Source of the DNA: a virus
Virus record (IMG/VR): IMGVR_UViG_3300020188_000013
Span: 1-49,172 of that record
Reading direction: 5' to 3' (one strand)
DNA length: 49,172 bases
Numbering within the stretch: the first letter of the stretch is position 1; each line of letters opens with the position of its first letter. The position numbers and the translations under genes are program-made. This document shows, in pieces, positions 44,197 to 49,172 of this stretch. The notes under the pieces are model-generated. The model searched no databases. It had not been told where the DNA came from and saw only the letters and a list, made by a program, of their open reading frames with translations.

Positions 44197-45246
44197 TTAA
44201 AAAATAATACTATAAAGCAACGCTTTATTTCTGCTTACAAGTTCGTCTTCGGTACCGTCTGCGTTTATAAAATATAAACCAGTACCGCCGTCTCCAAGTG
44301 TTTTACTATATAAAGTACTACCTGCACTTGGTGGGCTTGCTGGCGTTACTTCTTCTGTAAAGTTTAACCAGCCATCAATTTGTACTCTTCCTGTTCCTGA
44401 TCCTTTTAAGATTATATCACTATTAATACCCGAGGTAGTAACAATATTATCATCAAATCTTAAATCTTCAAACTCAACTCTAGATTGGAAAAACGTAGCA
44501 ATAACACTTTGATCAACTGCTATTTCAACTCGACTAGTTCCGCCACCTGTTTCGGTATCGTATACCTGAACACTTGTCGGATCTAATGTACCTGTTGTTA
44601 TCTTATCCTGGAAGTTGTATGTAAAATATCCATTTACATAATCAAGCAATCCTCTAGTATTAACTAAAGCATCATCATTTACAGGGACACTAAGTCCGTC
44701 GGATTGCGAAGGATCTGGAGTAATATCACTTCCAGTATAAGGCCATATTTGTTTTTCGTAATCAGTAGTACCAGTAACATCAACGACACCAGTTCCGCCG
44801 CCTATCAAATATAAGTTTTGATTTTCAGTGGAAATAATACTACTAGTATGAATGCCCGAAAGATTTCCACTTTCTAGTTTGAAAATATACGCACCTTCAT
44901 TAGCCGGTTGTGCGCCATTTCTTATGGTTTTTAATGTTTCATCATACAAAAATCTTGCATTAAACGCATCTGGGCCACGATCAATGATAACACCAGAGGT
45001 TCTGCCGTTACCATCGCCAATGTCAGTGATCCCGCCGTCTCCGCCGGGATCGCCATTATTAATAGTGATAGTTTTATCATCAACTATTAATTCTGCCGAC
45101 CCAATACTAGTTTGATCGCCTAGTACATCTAAGTCGCCATTAATAGTAACCTTACCTGTTAACCCAACGTCAAGAACAATCTCTCCATCAGGATTTACAG
45201 ATATGGTATACTTGTCAGTACCTATGCGATTAAAACGTTCAGCCAT
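44197..45246 (-). CDS. Fibre-like structural protein, 349 residues
   Basis: The N-terminal GLTGKVTINGDLDVLGDQTS and LIVDDKTITINNG match segments in the large fibre (LTVNGDTTTINSTTLTVDDL). This is the usual N-terminal pattern of phage fibre or fibre-adaptor proteins. The middle is beta-rich and Gly-rich. The end LYFINADGTEDELVSRNKALLYSIIF finishes in a hydrophobic strand. There is no S74 domain. AAGGAA precedes the ATG. Second gene of the 45658-to-34452 operon. Confidence 0.8.
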   Translation of the reverse strand: MAERFNRIGTDKYTISVNPDGEIVLDVGLTGKVTINGDLDVLGDQTSIGSAELIVDDKTITINNGDPGGDGGITDIGDGNGRTSGVIIDRGPDAFNARFLYDETLKTIRNGAQPANEGAYIFKLESGNLSGIHTSSIISTENQNLYLIGGGTGVVDVTGTTDYEKQIWPYTGSDITPDPSQSDGLSVPVNDDALVNTRGLLDYVNGYFTYNFQDKITTGTLDPTSVQVYDTETGGGTSRVEIAVDQSVIATFFQSRVEFEDLRFDDNIVTTSGINSDIILKGSGTGRVQIDGWLNFTEEVTPASPPSAGSTLYSKTLGDGGTGLYFINADGTEDELVSRNKALLYSIIF

Positions 45247-45256
45247 TTAAGTTTCC

Positions 45257-45658
45257 TTAAACTGCTGTTAATACAATGTAATCGTTTGTCGAATCGTTTT
45301 CTAATGCCCAAGTATATCTATTACCCGAGAAGTCAGTAGCAACACGTTTTGTGATTTTTGCAAGATTAACTTCGGCGCCTGAGTTTGAATCTACACGGCC
45401 GAACATGCGCATTTCGCCTAATGCACTTGGTGTACCATTTTTAAGAACACAAGTTGTTGTACTTGTTGAATCTTTAATGTTCGGCGAACCTACGTTTGCA
45501 TCTTGTGTACAAACAAAAGTTTTTGCTCCACGCTGCTTAACTATAGCACCGTCTGTTCTTAATGATGCATCGTAGAATTCTACTCTTACACCAGTGTTGC
45601 CATCAGCATCGCCGATAACATCAACACCGTTAATATCTTTTTTTAGTGGACGTCCCAT
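45257..45658 (-). CDS. Small conserved virion-type protein (MGRPL start)
   Basis: 133 residues. The start MGRPLKKDINGVDVIGDADG and the later KQRGAKTFVCTQ and GEMRMFGRVDS strands suggest a beta-rich structural protein. From memory, small proteins beginning MGRPL occur beside fibre genes in marine T4-like phages. AAGGAGA precedes the ATG at 45658. First gene of the fibre operon, after a late promoter about 86 bases upstream. Exact role unknown. Confidence 0.75.
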   Translation of the reverse strand: MGRPLKKDINGVDVIGDADGNTGVRVEFYDASLRTDGAIVKQRGAKTFVCTQDANVGSPNIKDSTSTTTCVLKNGTPSALGEMRMFGRVDSNSGAEVNLAKITKRVATDFSGNRYTWALENDSTNDYIVLTAV

Positions 45659-45744
45659 TTTGTTTCTCCTTATGACGTTCTAGGTCTACACAGATGGTAT
45701 TCTGCGTAAGTCCAGTTTTTCTGGCTCTTTTATACCTACACAAG

Positions 45745-45752
45745 TATTTATC
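45745..45752 (-). promoter_or_regulatory. Late promoter octamer for the fibre operon
   Basis: GATAAATA on the minus strand, after the terminator of the putative RNA gene and before the 45658 start. It would drive four genes down to the terminator at 34396. Confidence 0.68.
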
Positions 45753-45782
45753 TAAAAGAATAAAATGGGTTATAATGTTCGT

Positions 45783-45816
45783 AAAAAAAGGCCTACCGCA
45801 TCAGTGGGTAGACCTT
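45783..45816 (-). terminator. Terminator of the putative non-coding RNA
   Basis: A 10-bp stem with one G-U pair (45788-45797 with 45807-45816), a nine-base loop and a run of seven T on the minus strand. Confidence 0.88.
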
Positions 45817-46034
45817 CTCTATTAATATTGATAGGGAGGATTACATTCTACCTCCAACAACCTAGTAAGTATTTTATACATTCGGTTGCGCCTAGTATCA
45901 GATAGTTATATCCAAAATACGCATCTTCATGTCTCCATGCTCATACGCTGCCACTACAGCTACTAGCCAAGTTATCGTCCTTACGAAACAACATTTCCTT
46001 GCACTATCTAACTAAAGACCGTCGTCTTTGTTAT
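45783..46034 (-). ncRNA. Putative structured non-coding RNA, about 250 nt
   Basis: A self-contained transcription unit with a sigma70-like promoter (46041-46068), no convincing ORF, several hairpins and a strong terminator. Hairpins in the minus-strand RNA: AAAGAC/GTCTTT at 46014-46029, near the 5' end. A long-range 9-bp helix pairs 46001-46009 region bases (UUAGAUAGU) with ACUAUCUGA near 45898-45906. A CAACC/GGTTG stem near 45860-45890 encloses GTAT/ATAC. A GGAGG/CCTCC hairpin lies near 45835-45855, followed by the terminator. The largest ORF with a plausible ribosome site is about 15 codons. The transcript start is estimated from the -10 box. It could instead be a long leader that ends early, or encode tiny peptides. 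It matches no RNA family I recognise and is not a tRNA. Confidence 0.55.
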
Positions 46035-46040
46035 GTAACT

Positions 46041-46068
46041 AATATAACATATAAAAAAAGAAAGTCAA
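46041..46068 (-). promoter_or_regulatory. Sigma70-like promoter of the putative RNA gene
   Basis: TTGACT (46063-46068), a 16-base T-rich spacer and TATATT (46041-46046) on the minus strand. The -35 box contains the TGA stop of the cold-shock-like gene. Confidence 0.68.
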
Positions 46069-46271
46069 CCAGTTTTTTCTATTTTTCTAAGATTTGATGC
46101 ATATTTTTTTCCATTTGATAATATTTCGTCGTATTCAACTACATCACCTAATAATGCTTTAAAATCTTTTGTTTCAAAAAGAACATCGTACAATTCCGGA
46201 CCCCATTCTTTAGGTCTTATTATACTATACTTTCTTTTTTTGTTGTATTTTATTATTTGTCCTATTGGCAT
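46065..46271 (-). CDS. Small cold-shock-like (OB-fold) protein
   Basis: 68 residues, the size of CspA-type proteins (about 70). The order fits a divergent cold-shock domain. GQIIKYNKKRKYSIIRP corresponds to the G-x-V-K-W-F-N...G-Y-G-F-I-x-P strands. DVLFET matches the position of the second RNA-binding motif (VFVH). GDVVEYDE and KYASNLRKIEK match the G-x-x-V-x-F and A-x-N-V end. Key aromatics of the RNA-binding motifs are changed (K-Y-S-I-I and V-L-F-E), so nucleic-acid binding may differ. GGAG precedes the ATG at 46271. It sits between the gene 23 terminator and the RNA-gene promoter. Moderate confidence in the fold, low in the function. Confidence 0.65.
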   Translation of the reverse strand: MPIGQIIKYNKKRKYSIIRPKEWGPELYDVLFETKDFKALLGDVVEYDEILSNGKKYASNLRKIEKTG

Positions 46272-46301
46272 ATTATATTACTCCATGCAAATAGTTATCA
46301 T

Positions 46302-46328
46302 AAAAATAGACCCCGTAGGGTCTATTTT
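46302..46328 (-). terminator. Terminator of major capsid gene 23
   Basis: An 11-bp stem (46303-46313 with 46318-46328) with a C(UACG)G tetraloop in the minus-strand RNA, followed by T. Very stable, as expected after a highly expressed gene. Confidence 0.92.
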
Positions 46329-46348
46329 CGTTTTAGTTAAGTTTAAAC

Positions 46349-47518
46349 TTACGAGAAGCTTAGGTTGTTTGCAGTTACTTCTACTTTTTCCAAGTAGTCA
46401 GCTGCGTTACCTAGAGACGAAGCAGTGTTCGATAGCTCAACATATCCATAACGTGTCATGAACGAAACTGTTGGTTCGAATGTACTTGGATCTAGGACAA
46501 CACCTGAAGACATAAGTGGGATGTATGGGCAATAGAATGCTGCTGCATCTGATTCACTTGTACCTTTGTAACCAACTAATACATCATCATCTGATGCATA
46601 TGTGTTTACATAGATCTTCATTGCGTTGTTCAATGTACCAACCATTTTAGTGTTAGTTGGTGCTTCAAAAGTACCTTCAGTTGTACGTGCAAATGCTGAA
46701 GTTGTAGCACTTTGTAGAACTGTTAGGATTGCTGGTGATACAACTGCCCAGTTACCTGCGCCACGACGTGTACGCTGTGCGATGCGGTTAGCTGCACGGT
46801 TAACTAGTACTGCAAGTGCAGCATGTTCGTCACCAACAAAAGTTGCTGTACCACTAACTGCTGCTTGGTCAAATGTATCTGTACCTGTACCAGCTAGTGT
46901 GTTAAGAGATGCTAGGACCTCTTGGTCGATCTCAGCAGTAATCTCTTGAGCAAGTGCTGCCATGATTTCTGCTTCAACGTCGATGCCGTGCTGCGACTGT
47001 GCGTCTTGTGCGGCTTCGAATGTCCAACGTGCTGATAGCTTACGTGTTTTAGCTTCAACAGTTTGCTTTAAGATTTGAATTGACAAACGGTTACCCGCTG
47101 CGCCTTCAAGTGAAGCTGTTGGTGCTGGTGCATTTGTACCGTCACCTGAATATGCTTCAGCAATCTTAAATGGACTTAGTGCTTCTTCACCAGCTATTGC
47201 ACCGCTTGCGCCTGTGCCTACTGTGTCGCTATAGCGAACACGTAGCGTGTGAATCTGGCCAACTGGGCCAGTCATTGGTTGTACGCCTACAATCTCGTTT
47301 GCGATGACTGTTGGCATAACACGTCTGATCACTGGAAGGATCACACGGTTTAGTGTTGCGATGTTACCGGCAGATGTAGCACCCGCAGTTGCAGTTTCAG
47401 CCAAATACCTACGGGTATTTTCTAGGGTTGAAGCCATTACTGCTTTCTTATTGCCTTGAAGGCCTTCAAGAAGTGCTGACTTGGTATCATTCCAACGACT
47501 TTCTAGTAGTTCTGACAT
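46349..47518 (-). CDS. 23: Major capsid protein gp23
   Basis: Forms the head shell. 389 residues, against 521 in T4. The conserved start region (LLESRWND, then STLENTRRYLAE) precedes the shell core: VILPVIRRVMPTVIANEIVGVQPMTGPVGQIHTLRVRY, and later WTFEAAQDAQSQHGIDVEAEIMAAL. RRGAGNWAVVSPAILTVLQ and FYCPYIPLMSSGVVLDPSTFEP follow, close to the T4 pattern. The sequence L39-A40-E41 fits the L/I-x-E cleavage rule of the prohead protease, so maturation may remove about 41 residues (T4 removes 65). A strong ribosome site AAGGAGA is present. It follows gene 22, with no separate late promoter seen, and ends at a strong terminator. Confidence 0.97.
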   Translation of the reverse strand: MSELLESRWNDTKSALLEGLQGNKKAVMASTLENTRRYLAETATAGATSAGNIATLNRVILPVIRRVMPTVIANEIVGVQPMTGPVGQIHTLRVRYSDTVGTGASGAIAGEEALSPFKIAEAYSGDGTNAPAPTASLEGAAGNRLSIQILKQTVEAKTRKLSARWTFEAAQDAQSQHGIDVEAEIMAALAQEITAEIDQEVLASLNTLAGTGTDTFDQAAVSGTATFVGDEHAALAVLVNRAANRIAQRTRRGAGNWAVVSPAILTVLQSATTSAFARTTEGTFEAPTNTKMVGTLNNAMKIYVNTYASDDDVLVGYKGTSESDAAAFYCPYIPLMSSGVVLDPSTFEPTVSFMTRYGYVELSNTASSLGNAADYLEKVEVTANNLSFS

Positions 47519-47531
47519 TGGTATCTCCTTA

Positions 47532-48626
47532 TTATAATCCAGCTAGACGTTTAAGATCAACTACGTTTGAGTCGATTGCGTCTGCTTTGATGTCATTGTG
47601 TTGTGTTCGGTTGCCTGTTACTTCTTTTGCCTCTGATAGTACTGCCTTCTTCTTCGCTGGAGTATTACCGTCTATTACCGCCGGCAGGTATTTGTCAAAC
47701 GATGCTCGTAAACGAGATGTTTGAACTGATTCCAGTAAGTCTGTCATAATGTCACGTTGGTCGTTGCTCAATGGCGAAACCAATGCATTAATAGTGTCTT
47801 TGCGGGTGTTTGATTCGTTAATCGATTTAACTTCGATTGACTTTGCTTCCGCAAGTTTGATCGCTTTAGCCGCTGCTTGACGTGCTTCTACAATTTGTTT
47901 GTTTTTTGTATCTACAACTTTAAGCAGTTTTGATGTTTCTGAACTTTCATTCAAATAACTGTGTTGATATTCGTTAGCAAATGCTTCGAATAGCTTACGG
48001 CCAAAATCATTTTCACGTGCTTGATCAATATCTTCTTTTAGTGCCGAAATTTCTTTCTTAAGTCCTTTTGACACTGCTTCTGATACTAATGCTGCACTTT
48101 TCTTAATAAAGTCAGTTTTAACTTTATTAACATGTGCTTTGCCTTCACGTACTAAACGTACTTTTGTTTCGGCAAGATCTTTTTTATCTTCATAAAACTC
48201 TGCAAGTTCTTTTGCAAGTGATTCAACTACAAACTCTTCTAGAGCAACAAACTTGTCTTTTGTTACTTTTTGATCTGCGTGTAGTTCCTTGATTTCTTTT
48301 GCTAGTTGTTCACTAACAAATGATTTCATTAAATTGGCATTTTTACGCTGTGCAACTGCAAACTTAGCTTTTGCTTCTGCTAGTTGTTTGCGGTCATCGT
48401 GGAACTCTGCAATTTCTTCTGCTAGTTTTTCACTGAGCATAGCATCAATGGCTTCCACCATTGTTGTTTTGTCATGTGCATATTTTTTAGCAAATTCTTC
48501 GCGTAGTTCCGCAGTGGCTTGAAGTTTATTTTCTTCAACTTTAGCGTTCCATGCTTCCTCTAGTTCTGAACGCACTTCTTCCGATAGTGCTGAGTTTTCG
48601 AAGAGTGATTTAAGTGAGTCTAACAT
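47532..48626 (-). CDS. 22: Prohead core scaffolding protein gp22
   Basis: Builds the internal core on which the capsid assembles and is degraded by the prohead protease. 364 residues (T4 has 269). Almost wholly helical and highly charged. Coiled-coil repeats containing L-A-E/K-E-I/L-A-E-F-x-D/E-D-x-K recur at about residues 68-85, 108-122 and 136-152. The N-terminus is LKSLFENSALSEEVRSELEEAW. The C-terminal domain SPLSNDQRDIMTDLLESVQ then FDKYLPAVID is the conserved part of the family. GGAGAGGAG lies before the ATG. Its position 21-22-23 is conserved with T4. Confidence 0.92.
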   Translation of the reverse strand: MLDSLKSLFENSALSEEVRSELEEAWNAKVEENKLQATAELREEFAKKYAHDKTTMVEAIDAMLSEKLAEEIAEFHDDRKQLAEAKAKFAVAQRKNANLMKSFVSEQLAKEIKELHADQKVTKDKFVALEEFVVESLAKELAEFYEDKKDLAETKVRLVREGKAHVNKVKTDFIKKSAALVSEAVSKGLKKEISALKEDIDQARENDFGRKLFEAFANEYQHSYLNESSETSKLLKVVDTKNKQIVEARQAAAKAIKLAEAKSIEVKSINESNTRKDTINALVSPLSNDQRDIMTDLLESVQTSRLRASFDKYLPAVIDGNTPAKKKAVLSEAKEVTGNRTQHNDIKADAIDSNVVDLKRLAGL

Positions 48627-48643
48627 TTTATCTCCTCTCCTAG

Positions 48644-49172
48644 TTAGCGGAGTTTGCTTATTACATCTAATAAGCTCTCTTTTAAATATTTTTGTGCCTG
48701 TTTATCGCCTTGTACTTCCCTAGATGTTAGGAACGCCTTATAACCGCCTCGGGTGTTCATAAGGTGTTCGTAAATTGGTGTTGGGTAGGCGCCCGGAGCA
48801 CTTGGCTGGGCAACTACATCTACTGTTATAATCTCAAAATCGGAAACTTCGCCATTGCCACTTTCGCTGACATTGCCGCTACCTCTCGATGAAACACCTA
48901 GTTTAACACCTGCTTCAAGCATTGTTTTAACTAGTTGTCCCATCGGAGTTGGTAGTATTTTTAGTTTACCGTAACCGTTTGGGCCATCCATCCACATTTC
49001 TGTAATCATATGGCTTACACGGTCAATGTTAATGTTAAGTCCTTCTGGATGATCTACTTCGCCTAGTACTGAAAAACCATTGCTAATCTGCTCGTTGAGC
49101 GTGGTGACAGCCCTGCCAATTTCGTTAACGGGATATACACGTTGATTTGCGTTGCGTACTCCGCCTTGAATG
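48644..49172 (-). CDS. 21: Prohead protease gp21, N-terminus cut by window edge
   Basis: Serine protease that cleaves the scaffold and capsid protein at L/I-x-E sites during head maturation. The fragment reads in frame to the last base and lacks its start. The catalytic His lies in V-L-G-E-V-D-H-P and the catalytic Ser in G-V-S-S-R-G-S-G, both as in the herpesvirus-like protease fold of this family. A C-terminal DFEIITVDVVAQPSAPGAYP segment precedes a short helical end. About 175 residues are present; T4 gp21 has 212. An ATG at 49009 within the frame is internal, because the His region upstream of it is essential. Gene 20 would be expected beyond the right edge. Confidence 0.93.
   Translation of the reverse strand, partial: IQGGVRNANQRVYPVNEIGRAVTTLNEQISNGFSVLGEVDHPEGLNINIDRVSHMITEMWMDGPNGYGKLKILPTPMGQLVKTMLEAGVKLGVSSRGSGNVSESGNGEVSDFEIITVDVVAQPSAPGAYPTPIYEHLMNTRGGYKAFLTSREVQGDKQAQKYLKESLLDVISKLR

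Noticed and set aside
45783-46040. tRNA or tmRNA in the non-coding stretch
   Set aside because: No acceptor/T-arm pattern (GGTTCGA-type loop with matching stems) or CCA-type end could be placed on either strand.
1-49172. Integrase, attachment sites, insertion sequences
   Set aside because: None seen; the gene set fits a strictly lytic T4-type phage.

Overview
The window is a contiguous piece of a tailed-phage genome of the T4 superfamily (myovirus). The evidence is a dense set of T4-type virion genes: uvsX, 32, 17, 16, 4, 19, 18, 13, 14, 15, 23, 22 and 21. The DNA is AT-rich. Intergenic regions carry T4-type late promoter octamers (mostly GATAAATA or CTAAATA) and UUCG/UACG-type hairpin terminators. 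The sheath, neck and fibre proteins are long and modular, as in marine T4-like phages of cyanobacteria and SAR11. The host cannot be read from the sequence; a marine bacterium is an inference.

Layout, left to right (nearly everything is on the minus strand, so transcription runs right to left). 1-1936: recombination and replication (uvsX, cut by the window edge, and ssDNA-binding protein 32). 2081-7317: a large uncharacterised protein, the large terminase 17, two uncharacterised acidic or structural proteins, and the small terminase 16. 7350-10002: a sulfotransferase, head-completion protein 4, a conserved small protein, and a tail-tube-like protein. 10091-16267: tail tube 19, a greatly enlarged sheath 18, a P-loop kinase, an SGNH hydrolase and neck protein 13. 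16304-19621 is the only plus-strand block: neck protein 14, tail terminator 15 and a Nudix hydrolase. It is divergent from 13 through a two-way late promoter and collides tail-to-tail with the next block. 19581-23359: an early-type operon with a mini tip-like protein, an unknown protein, a glycosyltransferase and an 876-residue protein of 100-residue repeats. 23446-45658: two giant fibre genes (3612 and 3133 residues) with three smaller virion proteins. 45783-46271: a probable structured non-coding RNA and a small cold-shock-like protein. 46349-49172: major capsid protein 23, scaffold 22 and prohead protease 21, the last cut by the window edge.

The late genes build one virion. 21/22/23 make the head, 16/17 package DNA, 4/13/14/15 finish head and tail, 18/19 form the contractile tail, and the giant proteins are probably host-recognition fibres. 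Accessory enzymes (sulfotransferase, glycosyltransferase, SGNH hydrolase, Nudix hydrolase, P-loop kinase) sit between structural modules.

The most notable non-obvious signals are the following. (1) A stand-alone transcription unit at 45783-46068 with promoter, several hairpins and a terminator but no convincing ORF. (2) Five genes whose promoter lies so close to the ATG that the mRNA should be leaderless. (3) The 100-residue repeat protein. (4) A cysteine-containing repeat occurring 12 and 3 times in the two giant fibres. (5) Sugar-binding-like W-N-G modules recurring in 14, 15 and 18. No tRNA, CRISPR array, insertion sequence or integrase was seen. All family assignments come from reading the sequence, without database searches.
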